Positions 33,050 to 42,313 are shown, numbered from the stretch's first letter. The stretch: DNA of 64,000 nucleotides from Hominisplanchenecus_A murintestinalis (GCF_943193015.1 NZ_CALPCM010000002.1:62001-126000), one strand, 5' to 3'. Numbers and translations: made by a program. Notes: generated from the letters alone by a model not told the origin.

Positions 33050-33763
33050 TCACCCCGCCTGTGAATAATCTGAACTGTACATTTTTCTGTAAGTGACAGT
33101 CTGCTCTTTTCCGGTCTTTTTATTTTTGAATTTCACGCGGATGCCGTCATACGGCCATTTTGTCGTAATCGTTGTCGAATACGACGTTTTATTTCTTACT
33201 TTTGCAGTCCTGCCTTTCATGTTTTTTACATTCCTAACTTCTGTGATAACCCAGCCTTTTTTTGCCTTGATTGTCACTTTTTTGTTCTCCAGCGTCTGGC
33301 TGGTGACGAAAACATTTTTCTTCTTCAGGGTAGAAAGTACGCTCTTTCCGTCTACTTTAAACGACGACACAGGGCAAACATATTTTACTGTGAACTTATG
33401 GGAAAGCTTCACGCCGTTGACTACGCAGGAAATCATTGTGCTGCCTGTCCGCAGTCCATAGGAAATGGCCACTCCGCTGCTGCCAGCTTTTACAGTCGCT
33501 ACTTTCTTATTTGAGGACTTCAGCTTCTTCACTTTCGCCCCTTCCTCCACCGCGTCAATATACATATACATCTCTCCGGTATAATTGTCGTCAGGCACTG
33601 GCGAAACTACCCATGAGATGTTGGACTCATCATTAAACTTCACCTCTGTCTCTGCATACGCGGTGCTGGCACACAGCGGATTTACGGTAGCTGCGCTGCA
33701 CCCCACAACCACACTCAAAGCTCCCACTGCAATTTTTCTGGATATTGTCATATTTCTCTTCAT
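33050..33763 (-). CDS. Secreted Ig-like protein
   Basis: A 237-residue exported protein. The start MKRNMTISRKIAVGA is fixed by GGAGGAGGAGTCT; residues 1-37 form a signal peptide ending near TAYAE. The rest is beta-rich: SSNKKVATVKAGSSGVAI is a Big_2-type Ig segment, followed by a domain with VFVTSQTLENKKVTIKAKKG. No catalytic motif or anchor was found. It heads the secreted-protein run extending down to 25777. Confidence 0.75.
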   Translation of the reverse strand: MKRNMTISRKIAVGALSVVVGCSAATVNPLCASTAYAETEVKFNDESNISWVVSPVPDDNYTGEMYMYIDAVEEGAKVKKLKSSNKKVATVKAGSSGVAISYGLRTGSTMISCVVNGVKLSHKFTVKYVCPVSSFKVDGKSVLSTLKKKNVFVTSQTLENKKVTIKAKKGWVITEVRNVKNMKGRTAKVRNKTSYSTTITTKWPYDGIRVKFKNKKTGKEQTVTYRKMYSSDYSQAG

Positions 33764-33836
33764 AGACTCCTCCTCCATTTTTATTTTTTCTTTAATTTTA
33801 TCATGTGCATTTTGCAAATTTGTTTTTGGGACAATG

Positions 33837-33866
33837 AAAAACCACCTCCCATATTGGGAAGTGGTT
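33837..33866 (-). terminator. Terminator of the ECF transporter gene
   Basis: On the minus strand AACCACTTCCC pairs with GGGAGGTGGTT, with an AATAT loop and a TTTTC tail, 35 bp past the stop of the gene at 33901. Confidence 0.7.
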
Positions 33867-33900
33867 CCTGTTCACTTCTAAATTTTCTTTTCCTATCTTC

Positions 33901-34494
33901 TTACCGGGGTCTCACCAGAATCCCCGCCTTCTCCAGCAGCGGCCGCAGCACACGATACAACAGCGCCACCAGAATCACCGACACGACCGCATTTACAAAC
34001 GTAGTCGCCGTACTCCATTTTGCCAGCACGCTCGCCATTTCCTGGGGCTGTCCCAGGATGTACATTTTGTAAAAATATCCTACCAGCGGATCAAATACTA
34101 CATTAAACGCCAGGCCGCACACAGACGCGAGAATGCTCCATTTGAAAATATATTTCTGGTCGCGGCTTTCCCCGATTTTTGCAATCCGATGCGCTACCAG
34201 CCCGGTAATCAGCCCGATTCCCAGCTTCAGCACAAAGGTTTTCGGCGCGCTCACCAGGTAAACCGGATCAAGCAAATCTGCAATCGTCATCCCCACAGCC
34301 CCGGCAAGCCCGCCATAGCCGCCGCCCAAAAGCAGAGCCGCCAGGACGCAGAACGCATTTCCGATATGGAGAGACGTCGCGTCCCCTCCCGGCATGGGAA
34401 TCTTAATCTGCAGAAACGTAAAAGATACAAAGCATAGCGCCGCCAAAAGCGCTGTCTGCGTCCATTTTAATAAATTCTCTCTTCTCTTATCCAT
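33901..34494 (-). CDS. ECF transporter substrate-binding (S) component
   Basis: A 197-residue membrane protein with about six helices. It starts MDKRRENLLKWTQTALLAALCF; ALLAALCFV near the N-terminus is the A-x-x-x-A-type motif that docks to the ECF T subunit. SLHIGNAFCVLAALLLGG and GAVGMTIADLLDP are typical of the vitamin S-component family. The substrate cannot be told. AAAGGGG precedes the ATG. The shared energising module (EcfA/A'/T) is not in this window. Confidence 0.85.
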   Translation of the reverse strand: MDKRRENLLKWTQTALLAALCFVSFTFLQIKIPMPGGDATSLHIGNAFCVLAALLLGGGYGGLAGAVGMTIADLLDPVYLVSAPKTFVLKLGIGLITGLVAHRIAKIGESRDQKYIFKWSILASVCGLAFNVVFDPLVGYFYKMYILGQPQEMASVLAKWSTATTFVNAVVSVILVALLYRVLRPLLEKAGILVRPR

Positions 34495-34510
34495 ATGAAT
34501 GTCCCCTTTT

Positions 34511-34538
34511 CCAAACGCCCCATATCATCAGGCGTTTT
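34511..34538 (-). other. Hairpin in the leader of the ECF S-component gene
   Basis: AAACGCC pairs with GGCGTTT about 20 nt ahead of the start codon, close to the ribosome site. It could be part of a regulatory leader, but I do not recognise a riboswitch class. Confidence 0.3.
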
Positions 34539-34617
34539 CCTTTTGGAACATCATAACACTCTTGTGTCTTGTTCAAAATATCCAGTTATTGCTTTTTTAA
34601 CCAGTCCACTTTTCCAC

Positions 34618-36201
34618 TTACTTGTGATTTGCCGGTTCAATATTGATTTCTTTCCCTTTTATCTTCGCATGATCCATCGCGTGGAGCACATCCATTGCCC
34701 TATCCTTGGGAACTTCTACAAAGGTATATTTGTCATACATGTCAATGCAGCCCACCAGCTTTCCGGGCATTCCCGACTCTCCGGCCACCGCGCCCAGGAT
34801 ATCGCCGGGACGCACATTCTGCTTCTTTCCGATATTGATAAACAGGCGCACCATGCCTTCTTCCGCGCCCGTGTCCCCAAAGTCATAGGGCTTCTCCCCA
34901 TCCGCTTCAGTCGTACCCATCGCCTGCTTCAGAAATGCCGCCGCGATATCCATCGCCGTGTAATCCTCTTCATTCAGGCGCTGTTCGATTATCTCTACCA
35001 TGCTCCTCAAATCCTCATTTTGGATGAGTGATGTAATATTGTTCAGAATCTTATCTGCTTTGATAGCGCTCACATCATTCAGAGACGGAATTGGCTGCGC
35101 ATAAATTTTGGTCTTACAATACCGCTGGATATCTTTCAGCTTATACACTTCCTTGCCTACGATAAACGTAAACGCTTTTCCTACACGCCCCGCGCGCCCG
35201 GTACGCCCTATCCTGTGCACATAATACTCATCATCCTGAGGCAAATCATAATTAAATACTGCCTCCACATCATCCACGTCAATCCCCCTTGCCGCCACAT
35301 CCGTAGCAATCAGGATTTCCGTTTTTCCGTTCCGGAAACCATTCATCACGCGGTCACGCTGTGACTGCTTCATATCACCGTGCAGCCCTTCCGCAAAATA
35401 TCCCCTTCCCTGCAGCGCGCTCGTCAGCTCATCCACCCGCCGTTTGGTATTGCAGAATACCAAGGAAAGTTTGGGATTGTACATATCAAGAAGCCTTGAC
35501 AGCACTTCTTCCTTATTTTTTGCTTTCACTTCATAATAATACTGGTCGATGTTCTGTACGGTCAGCTCTTTTTTTACCACCTTTACCAGCTCAGCGTTTT
35601 TCTGGTAGTTCTTCGTAATCTCCAGAATCGGCTTCGGCATCGTAGCAGAGAACAGGATCGTCTGCCTCTCCTCAGGCACTTCCTTTAAGATATCCTCTAT
35701 GTCCTCCCGAAATCCCATATTCAGCATTTCGTCTGCTTCATCCAGTACCACGGTATGCAAATTCTCAAGTTTCAGGGTATGGCGGCGCATATGATCCATC
35801 ACACGCCCCGGCGTCCCGATAATAAGCTGGATCCCTCCCTTCAGGGAACGAATCTGCTTTCCTATATCCTGCCCCCCGTAAATCGGCAGCACCTTAATCC
35901 CATGCATAAACCGGCACAGGCGGCGGATTTCATCTGCCACCTGTATGGCAAGCTCCCTGGTCGGACACAGCACCAGAGCCTGCAGCTTCTTACTTTTGGG
36001 GTCAATCTTCTCCAGAAGGGGAATGCCAAACGCCGCCGTCTTTCCGGTTCCGGTCTGCGCCTGTCCGATTACATCCCTTCCCTCCATTATAATAGGCATC
36101 GCCCGAGCCTGTATCGGTGTCGCCGCCTCAAATCCCATCTCCATTACTGCGCGCAATATCTGTGGGCGCAGCCCTAAATCTTCAAATCTTACTGTCTCCA
36201 T
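34618..36201 (-). CDS. cshA: DEAD-box RNA helicase with DbpA-type RNA-binding domain
   Basis: A 527-residue ATP-dependent RNA helicase for ribosome assembly and RNA turnover. Motifs in order: Q-motif region GFEAATPIQ, motif I AQTGTGKT, PTRELA, GTPGR, DEAD in VLDEADEML, SAT in LFSATMP, DVAARGIDV and HRIGRTGRAG. The last 75 residues (MVRLFINIGKKQNVRPGDI...) are a DbpA-like RNA-binding domain. The length matches CshA/DeaD of Firmicutes. A hairpin in the short upstream region may control it. The exact orthology (cshA versus dbpA/deaD) is not certain. Confidence 0.93.
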   Translation of the reverse strand: METVRFEDLGLRPQILRAVMEMGFEAATPIQARAMPIIMEGRDVIGQAQTGTGKTAAFGIPLLEKIDPKSKKLQALVLCPTRELAIQVADEIRRLCRFMHGIKVLPIYGGQDIGKQIRSLKGGIQLIIGTPGRVMDHMRRHTLKLENLHTVVLDEADEMLNMGFREDIEDILKEVPEERQTILFSATMPKPILEITKNYQKNAELVKVVKKELTVQNIDQYYYEVKAKNKEEVLSRLLDMYNPKLSLVFCNTKRRVDELTSALQGRGYFAEGLHGDMKQSQRDRVMNGFRNGKTEILIATDVAARGIDVDDVEAVFNYDLPQDDEYYVHRIGRTGRAGRVGKAFTFIVGKEVYKLKDIQRYCKTKIYAQPIPSLNDVSAIKADKILNNITSLIQNEDLRSMVEIIEQRLNEEDYTAMDIAAAFLKQAMGTTEADGEKPYDFGDTGAEEGMVRLFINIGKKQNVRPGDILGAVAGESGMPGKLVGCIDMYDKYTFVEVPKDRAMDVLHAMDHAKIKGKEINIEPANHK

Positions 36202-36251
36202 CCTTCTTTCATCCTCCCTATATTAATAAATATCCCATAAATCGCAAAATA

Positions 36252-36281
36252 AGCCCTGTACTTTATCATAATGTACAGGGC
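36252..36281 (-). terminator. Hairpin with T-rich tail ahead of the helicase gene
   Basis: AGCCCTGTAC pairs with GTACAGGGCT, followed on the minus strand by TATTTTG. It is 155 bp past the transglutaminase gene and 50 bp before the helicase start. It could terminate the former or attenuate the latter. Confidence 0.55.
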
Positions 36282-36435
36282 TCTATTCAAAATTTCTATT
36301 TTACAATTTTTGTCCAGACAAGTACAACGGCACTAATCATAGCATAGTTCCCGGCTGCATGTCAATAGATTTAATTCGCCATACACGGCAAACCCACATT
36401 CACTCATGCGTTTACCGTGGAGGTTCTGTCTCACT

Positions 36436-38637
36436 TTATTTCGTCCGCACTTTCACCTTTTTACTGAATGTGCCGTACACTCTTTTTCCGTTTACCTGCC
36501 TGTACGCCTGTATCCTCACGTAATACTTCTTTTTCTCCTTAAGCCCGGAAACGGTTTTCTTTGCAGATTTTCCACCGCGTACCGTTACTGTTTTGGCGAT
36601 TTTCTTAAAGTTCGCCTGCAGGGATAACTGTATCCGATAGCCGTCGCAGCTCTGCTTTTTCCAGCTCACGCGTACTTTACGGGGCGACGACGCTTTCACG
36701 GAAAGCTTCTTTACTTTCGCCGGGGCTTTCACGGAAGCGGGTTTCGGCTTGGAATCCATACCAGAGCCAGACGTATTCCCCGACGGCTGGTTCCCTCTGG
36801 GCGGATCCACATTTTCTCCAGGTCGGCTTCCGCCGGGCTGAGGCTCGTTTCCGCCGGGGTTCGTTTCTGAACCTCCCGGTTGATTTCCATCTTCCCCCAG
36901 ATTCGTTCCGTCTCCTCCTGAATCACTTTCATCTCCTCCCGGGCTTCCGTCTTCTCCAGGTTTATTCCCGCCTTCTCCTGGGTTTCCGTCTTCCCCAGGT
37001 TTATTCTCATCCCCGCCCGGATTCGTTTCACCATCTCCGGGCTGTTCTCCTTCTTCCGATTCCGTGATCTGATAGGTTCCTACTGCCGTTCCCTCATAAT
37101 CTCCTATCCCGCTCACGGCAAACGCCGCCGTGCCGATACCGCCCAATGGATAAGACCAGGTAAGCTTATAGTCCCTGTTTTCCTCCAGCGTCAGCCCGTC
37201 CATTTTCACGGTAACTGACGGATACTGCTCCTCCCCATTATAAGGAAAACCAGTCTGGGACAGTGTGATTTCTGCTTTCTCCATACTATGAGCCGCATCA
37301 ATCCTGCTCTCATAAACCGCGCGTGTCTCTGTATGTGCCACTTCAGCAGTCTGGTAATACAGCGCATCCCCCGTCAGCTTCATGCCATAGACATAGCCCT
37401 GCGAAGTATCCGCCGCCAGGAACTGTTTCTGTCCATTCCCGTCAAATCCACAGGTGAAAATCCCCGCAGGCATGGAATAATAAAGCTTCTGCCCCCTCGC
37501 CGCCAGTTTCACATAGTTCCCTTTATAAAAAACATTCTCATTACCGACTACGCCCCACCTTCCGCCGATTTCAGCCACAAGAGTTCCCGGCTCTGTAATC
37601 TCATCTTCAGCAAAGTCATGTCTGTACAGCTTCCCGTCATTTCTTATAAAGTACATCCCGCCTTCATGATACACCATCTGCGCATCCGTATCATTCCAGA
37701 AGCCCTCATTATAGAAAGCGTCGTCACATGCCTCAAGCCCGGACGTCTCCCATGCATGCGTCTGCTGGAAATATGCGGCGTCCTTTAAGAAATATTCATG
37801 GCCCGCATAGCCATAATCATCCCACACCGCGTCATCCCAGGTCAAATCCACCAGATACCACTTCCCGTCCAGCTCAACCTGGTTCCACGCATGATCGCTC
37901 TGCGCCGTTCCCGTAACCATCCGGCAGGGAATCCCCAGAAGCTGCATGTAGTATGTAAACGCATTAGAATATCCGTCGCACACTGCCCTCTTGTCAATGA
38001 CCGCTCCTTTCAATGTATGGGCGTCGTCAGACAATGTGCCATTTTGAAGTTCCGCATATGCGTACTCTACATCCAGGCACAAATAATCATGTACAACGAT
38101 AATCTTCTCAAGGTCTGTCATATCCTCGTCTATCATCGCCAGAAGCTTTGCCGTCTCCTCCTGGAGTTTCGCCTGGTTCTGCGCCCGTTCTTCCGGCGTT
38201 TTTTCCAGATATCTCACTGTCAGGATTGTCACATTCCCGTTCACAGGATTATACGAATAGCTCAGGCGTGTGCTCACAAAGTACAGTTCCGGATGCCGGT
38301 AAAGCATCGTATAGAACACATCCGACATGGCGTCCACCGTTATTCCATAGGAAGAAACATTAATCTGCGCCTGCCTCTGGTACAGCCGGCTCACCAGATA
38401 ATCCTCAAAACTCTCTTCTGCCCTTGCTGCGTACGCAAATTTTTTCTGCGTCCTGTTTTCCAGAAGTTTTTCCGCCCCTTCTGCGGGCGCTTCCAGACGC
38501 ACTCCGCTTTCAAATACGGGGATTTCCTCTGACAGTCCCGCCTCTGCCGTCCCAAAGGGCATAAACGTCAGGGTTCCCGCAAAAACAGCCCCCAGAGCCG
38601 CTATTATTTTGCGTTTCCATGTTTTATTTACGTCCAT
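36436..38637 (-). CDS. Surface transglutaminase-like protein with Gly/Pro/Asp linker and Fn3 domain
   Basis: A 733-residue exported protein. The signal peptide ends near GTAEA (residue 33). The transglutaminase/protease-like core has Cys220 in RAVCDGYSNAF, His249 in SDHAWNQV and Asp264 in LVDLTWDD, a complete triad. A region of repeated short beta units (Trp/Tyr-rich, 330-430) follows, then a MBG-like segment (ITLSQTGFPYNGEEQYPSV). Residues about 540-650 are a repetitive NPGGDENKPGEDGNPGEGG linker, and the last 85 residues form a fibronectin-III-like domain (VKKLSVKASSPRKVRVSWKK). It may crosslink or cleave wall or matrix peptides. No sortase signal is found. Confidence 0.87.
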   Translation of the reverse strand: MDVNKTWKRKIIAALGAVFAGTLTFMPFGTAEAGLSEEIPVFESGVRLEAPAEGAEKLLENRTQKKFAYAARAEESFEDYLVSRLYQRQAQINVSSYGITVDAMSDVFYTMLYRHPELYFVSTRLSYSYNPVNGNVTILTVRYLEKTPEERAQNQAKLQEETAKLLAMIDEDMTDLEKIIVVHDYLCLDVEYAYAELQNGTLSDDAHTLKGAVIDKRAVCDGYSNAFTYYMQLLGIPCRMVTGTAQSDHAWNQVELDGKWYLVDLTWDDAVWDDYGYAGHEYFLKDAAYFQQTHAWETSGLEACDDAFYNEGFWNDTDAQMVYHEGGMYFIRNDGKLYRHDFAEDEITEPGTLVAEIGGRWGVVGNENVFYKGNYVKLAARGQKLYYSMPAGIFTCGFDGNGQKQFLAADTSQGYVYGMKLTGDALYYQTAEVAHTETRAVYESRIDAAHSMEKAEITLSQTGFPYNGEEQYPSVTVKMDGLTLEENRDYKLTWSYPLGGIGTAAFAVSGIGDYEGTAVGTYQITESEEGEQPGDGETNPGGDENKPGEDGNPGEGGNKPGEDGSPGGDESDSGGDGTNLGEDGNQPGGSETNPGGNEPQPGGSRPGENVDPPRGNQPSGNTSGSGMDSKPKPASVKAPAKVKKLSVKASSPRKVRVSWKKQSCDGYRIQLSLQANFKKIAKTVTVRGGKSAKKTVSGLKEKKKYYVRIQAYRQVNGKRVYGTFSKKVKVRTK

Positions 38638-38676
38638 ATAGTTATCGTCCTTTCAAAATTTTGTAATGCTGCCAGT

Positions 38677-38699
38677 CAAGTCCTGGGATGAACTGTTAC
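38677..38699. repeat. Isolated right end of the 143-bp repeat
   Basis: CAAGTCCTGGGATGAACTGTTAC matches the end of copy A except for GGATGAAC instead of GGCTGAAC. The neighbouring left end has the compensating GTTCATCC. The two ends face each other over 7 bp. Confidence 0.6.
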
Positions 38700-38706
38700 A
38701 ATGCTC

Positions 38707-38836
38707 GTAACAGTTCATCCTGCGGCTTCACTATTACGGAATCCAGCCCATTTAAAGTTTGCTGTTCGCAAAGTGCTGGATTCTCTGGCTGAATTTACGC
38801 ATTCTCACGGACTTTGCAGCAAGTGCAAAGTCCTGA
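38707..38836. repeat. Copy B of the 143-bp repeat, lacking its right end
   Basis: It starts GTAACAGTTCATCC and follows copy A closely through GCAAGTGCAAAGTCCTG, where similarity stops. The yoeB fragment begins at exactly this point, so the junction is a rearrangement or insertion breakpoint. Confidence 0.7.
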
Positions 38837-38837
38837 T

Positions 38838-39017
38838 AAGCTCATCAAAGACATTCAGCAGAGTCCGTTTAAAGGGCTTGGCCATCCTGAGCCATTATCT
38901 GAAAATCTGGCTGGATGGTGGAGCCGACGTATTGATGAGAAAAACCGAATTGTCTATAAAACCATAGAAAACAATTCTATTATCCTTTCATGCAAAGATC
39001 ATTACACTGACAAATAA
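38838..39017 (+). pseudogene. yoeB: 5'-truncated YoeB/Txe toxin gene
   Basis: The reading frame matches the C-terminal two thirds of YoeB mRNA-interferase toxins: LIKDIQQSPFKGLGHPEPL, GWWSRRIDEKNRIVYK, and ILSCKDHYTDK with the conserved terminal His-Tyr. The N-terminal part, about 25 residues including the first strand and helix, is missing, replaced by repeat copy B. An in-frame ATG inside the repeat (38814) would add eight foreign residues but has no ribosome site. No YefM antitoxin gene is present. The last 16 nt overlap the mazG stop region on the other strand. It is almost certainly dead as a toxin. Confidence 0.82.
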
Positions 39018-39535
39018 CCGATACCCCGGACACTGCTCTGGGGTATTTCTTTTTCCTGCGCAAAATACCCGCCAATCTCTTCCTCCGCCGCTCGGACTGC
39101 TTCCTTTCCCCGCAAAATCTGCTCTTCTGTCTTCCCTGCCTTCTCCAGACGCTTGATCTCATCCCACTTCCTCACCAATTCCCCGTTCTCGTCCACAAAC
39201 CCGCAGCCAAATACATGGGGATGGCGGCGTATCATCTTGCGGCTGATTCCCTCTATCACATCTTCTAGGGAAAACAGACCCTTTTCTTCTGCGATACGGC
39301 TCTCCAGGAGTATCACCATCAGCAAATCCCCCAGCTCTTCGCAGAGGTTCTCCGCATCCCCTGTTTTTTCATAGAGATGAACGCCCGCCGCTGTCTCGGC
39401 CATTTCATCAAAAAGACAAGGCAGCAGGCTCGAAAGAGTCTGCGCCCTGTCCCACGGACATTCCTGCCGCAGCTTTGCTATGATTTCTCTAAAATCAGCA
39501 AAGCTGTGGCTTTCGTCCATATTAAAGCATTTCAT
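39002..39535 (-). CDS. mazG: MazG family nucleotide pyrophosphohydrolase
   Basis: A 177-residue all-alpha NTP pyrophosphatase. LRQECPWDRAQTLSSLLP and CEELGDLLMVILLESRIAEE hold the E-x-x-E...E-x-x-D metal site. RRHPHVFG is the MazG C-terminal signature. The single domain is shorter than two-domain E. coli MazG. It removes aberrant or alarmone-type nucleotides in known homologues. The start at 39535 overlaps the end of the phosphohexomutase gene by 14 nt; an ATG five codons later is a possible alternative. Confidence 0.88.
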   Translation of the reverse strand: MKCFNMDESHSFADFREIIAKLRQECPWDRAQTLSSLLPCLFDEMAETAAGVHLYEKTGDAENLCEELGDLLMVILLESRIAEEKGLFSLEDVIEGISRKMIRRHPHVFGCGFVDENGELVRKWDEIKRLEKAGKTEEQILRGKEAVRAAEEEIGGYFAQEKEIPQSSVRGIGYLSV

Positions 39536-41258
39536 TGATCATATCCAGAACCTTCTGTCCCAGTGCGGCTGATTTCGCATCCGCATCCTCCAGGGAGGTT
39601 CCCTTGATTCCGTAGTAGAACTTAACCTTCGGCTCTGTTCCGGACGGCCTTACGCACAGCCATGCGTCGTCTTCCAAATCAAAATACAAAACGTTAGAAC
39701 TTGGAAGCCCTGTTGCCGTCACCTCTCCCGTCTCCAGATTTTTGACTGTATCCTTCTTGTAATCTCTAAAAGAAGTCACTTTGTAGGCCCCAATCTGTGT
39801 CGGCGGCTCGTTCCGGAGTGTTTCAAGTATCTGCTGGATTTTCTCAAGCCCTTCGATTCCTTTCAGGGTAATCGCTTTCACATCATCCTTGAAATAGCCG
39901 TATTTCTCATACATATCAATCAGCGCGTCCCACAAAGTCTTTCCCTGGGTTTTGTAGTAAGCTGCCGCCTCGCACAGCGCCATCGTTGCCACGATAGCAT
40001 CCTTATCGCGCGCGTGGGTTCCTATCAGGCAGCCGTAGCTCTCCTCAAACCCGAACAGATATGTGCCTTTCCCGCTCTTCTCAAACCCTAAAATCTGCTG
40101 TCCGATAAACTTAAACCCTGTGAGCACTTCGATGAAACGCAGGCCGTATGCGCGTGCAATCACGCCCGCCATATTCGAAGACACGATCGTACTTACTACG
40201 GCGCCGTCCTCCGGAAGCCCTGCCGCAGCCTTCCTCTGGCTCAGCTCGTACTCTTCCAGAAGGCAGCCGGACATATTTCCTGTCATGCTCCGGTATTCTC
40301 CGCTTTTTGTATCTTTCACGTAAACGCCCAGACGGTCTGCATCAGGGTCTGTCGCCAGCACCAGGTCTGCATCCACTTCCTTTGCCAGAGCAAGCCCCAG
40401 CGCAAACGCTTCCTCAGCCTCCGGGTTCGGATAACTTACCGTTGGAAATTCTCCGTCCGGAAGTTCCTGTTCCTTTACTACATAGACATTCTCAAATCCA
40501 AGCTCTTTCAGCACACGCCTTGCAGGGATATTTCCCGTACCGTGCAGCGGAGAATATACAATCTTTAAGTCTTTCCCAACTTCCTTAATCGCATCCCAGT
40601 GAATCACCTGGCTCTTCAATGCTTCCATATAGCTGTCGTCGATTTCCTGTCCGATCACAACATAAAGACCTGCCGCTTTTGCAGCCTCTTTTTCCATCGT
40701 CTTTACTGCGGCATAGTCCGTCACCTTGCGGACTTCTGCCATGATTCCGGTGTCATGAGGCGGGGTAATCTGCGCGCCGTCTTCCCAGTACACCTTGTAT
40801 CCGTTATATTCAGGCGGATTATGACTGGCAGTGATGTTGATTCCTGCCGTACACTTTAAAGTACGTACTGCGAATGAAAGTTCCGGCGTAGGACGCAGGG
40901 ATTCAAATACATACGCTTTAATTCCGTTTGCTGCCAGGCAAAGAGCCGCCTCATCGGCAAATTCCGGGGACATACGCCTGGAGTCATACGCAATGGCCAC
41001 TCCCTTGTCCTTTGCGCCCACAGACATAATATAATTTGCCAATCCCTGGGTAGCTTTCCGAACCGTATACATATTCATACGGTTTGTGCCCGCCCCAATA
41101 ATCCCGCGAAGCCCCGCCGTACCGAACTCCAGGTCTGCGTAAAAACGTTCCTTGATTTCCTTTTCATCATCTGCGATATTTCTCAGCTCTTCTTTCGTCG
41201 CATTGTCAAAATATGGATTTGCAAGCCACTCTTCATACACTTTTTTATAGTCCGTCAT
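39522..41258 (-). CDS. pgcA: Phosphoglucomutase/phosphomannomutase
   Basis: A 578-residue alpha-D-phosphohexomutase interconverting hexose-1- and hexose-6-phosphates. The active-site Ser is in NITASHNPPEYNGYK, the metal loop is ATDPDADRLG, the sugar-binding loop is FGFEESYG, and the phosphate loop is RPSGTEPKVK. The N-terminal FGTAGLRGIIGAGTN block is standard. The length fits PgcA (about 575-580). It supplies glucose-1-phosphate for envelope glycans. It overlaps mazG by 14 nt and is probably co-transcribed with it. Confidence 0.95.
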   Translation of the reverse strand: MTDYKKVYEEWLANPYFDNATKEELRNIADDEKEIKERFYADLEFGTAGLRGIIGAGTNRMNMYTVRKATQGLANYIMSVGAKDKGVAIAYDSRRMSPEFADEAALCLAANGIKAYVFESLRPTPELSFAVRTLKCTAGINITASHNPPEYNGYKVYWEDGAQITPPHDTGIMAEVRKVTDYAAVKTMEKEAAKAAGLYVVIGQEIDDSYMEALKSQVIHWDAIKEVGKDLKIVYSPLHGTGNIPARRVLKELGFENVYVVKEQELPDGEFPTVSYPNPEAEEAFALGLALAKEVDADLVLATDPDADRLGVYVKDTKSGEYRSMTGNMSGCLLEEYELSQRKAAAGLPEDGAVVSTIVSSNMAGVIARAYGLRFIEVLTGFKFIGQQILGFEKSGKGTYLFGFEESYGCLIGTHARDKDAIVATMALCEAAAYYKTQGKTLWDALIDMYEKYGYFKDDVKAITLKGIEGLEKIQQILETLRNEPPTQIGAYKVTSFRDYKKDTVKNLETGEVTATGLPSSNVLYFDLEDDAWLCVRPSGTEPKVKFYYGIKGTSLEDADAKSAALGQKVLDMINEML

Positions 41259-41306
41259 AATAACCTCCTCATTATTATAGTCGGGATTATTATAACATCC
41301 TGTATT

Positions 41307-42290
41307 TCAGAAATCCAGTGTTTTCAGAAATGCATTCATTTTTTGCTGTTGGGAAATGAGCATCCTCAGCTTTTCTACACTTTTTCCAGGTATCCAGGCT
41401 TTATTATGGTTATAATAATGGTTCGCCAGCTTCCAGAATTTCTCCGGATATGCCAGGCGTATTCTCAGATACTCCCTTTCCCGGCGTCCCAGGGCGACCA
41501 TTTTATCGTACTCCTCTACCATTGCCATGCCAAGCTTTATATCCCAATCCTGCTTCTCCAGAATTTTACGCAGAAATTGGTATAAATCTCCAGTCTGCAC
41601 ATCGTAACGGCACTTTCCAAAATTTGTGGTCGCCGTCCCCTTTTTTGTATTCAAAACCTGATGCTGGTTGTAATCCCCATGACAGAGCCTCCCCTGTTTC
41701 ATCGCCTCCTCATACATTTCCCCATACGCTGAATCCGTAAGCTCTCTCTGCGCTTCCTGCGCCTGTTCAAAAAACATGGAATAGCTGTTCAAAAAGCAGC
41801 TTTCAAACTCACTTTTCCGCCTCCGTCCGCGCATATAGTTCCAGGCTCTCTTAATCTCCCGGTTCCGCGCCGCGTACTCTTCATCCAGCCGATCTCCCGC
41901 ATAAGTTTCCGCATCCTCTTCCTGCGGAAGCCAGAGCAGCCTGTGGAGATTCGCCAGATTCCGCACAGCAGCAAGGATGTCTCCTTCATTCTTCGTGTCA
42001 CATTCTTTTCCCTCGAACCAGTCCTTTACAATATATACCGTCTCGTCCCGATCCTTCGTCACCAATTCTCCCTCAGCATTTTCCACCGTGCGGTCTACCA
42101 GGGCATACCCCTGTTCTCTGAGATAATCCAGAGCCCTGTTCTGAAAACGCAGGCGCTTTGCAGAACCATAAAACTCTGCTATCAGCTTCAGCCCCCGGTC
42201 TGTCTCGCAGATAAAGGAGCCTCGTCCCCGCCTGGTGCCCAACACCTTCAAATCGTACTGTTCAAGTACCTTCAATCCCCGTTCATTCAC
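41307..42290 (-). CDS. CotS-like spore coat/kinase-fold protein
   Basis: A 327-residue protein with an aminoglycoside-phosphotransferase-like fold, related to CotS/CotI/YutH spore-coat proteins. FICETDRGLKLIAEFYG is the N-lobe. LCHGDYNQHQVLNTK carries the HGD-type catalytic loop, but the later acidic residue region (FGKCRYDVQTGDLYQFLRK) differs from active kinases. It suggests the host forms spores. GGAGGGATTGGAGTGA precedes the ATG, and a 9-bp inverted repeat lies 24 bp upstream. It may be a pseudokinase structural protein. Confidence 0.82.
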   Translation of the reverse strand: MNERGLKVLEQYDLKVLGTRRGRGSFICETDRGLKLIAEFYGSAKRLRFQNRALDYLREQGYALVDRTVENAEGELVTKDRDETVYIVKDWFEGKECDTKNEGDILAAVRNLANLHRLLWLPQEEDAETYAGDRLDEEYAARNREIKRAWNYMRGRRRKSEFESCFLNSYSMFFEQAQEAQRELTDSAYGEMYEEAMKQGRLCHGDYNQHQVLNTKKGTATTNFGKCRYDVQTGDLYQFLRKILEKQDWDIKLGMAMVEEYDKMVALGRREREYLRIRLAYPEKFWKLANHYYNHNKAWIPGKSVEKLRMLISQQQKMNAFLKTLDF

Positions 42291-42313
42291 TCCAATCCCT
42301 CCACTCGACGGTT

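Noticed and set aside
38814..39017. Complete 67-aa YoeB-like toxin
   Set aside because: The first eight residues come from the repeat element, no ribosome site is present, and the N-terminal part of the toxin fold is missing.
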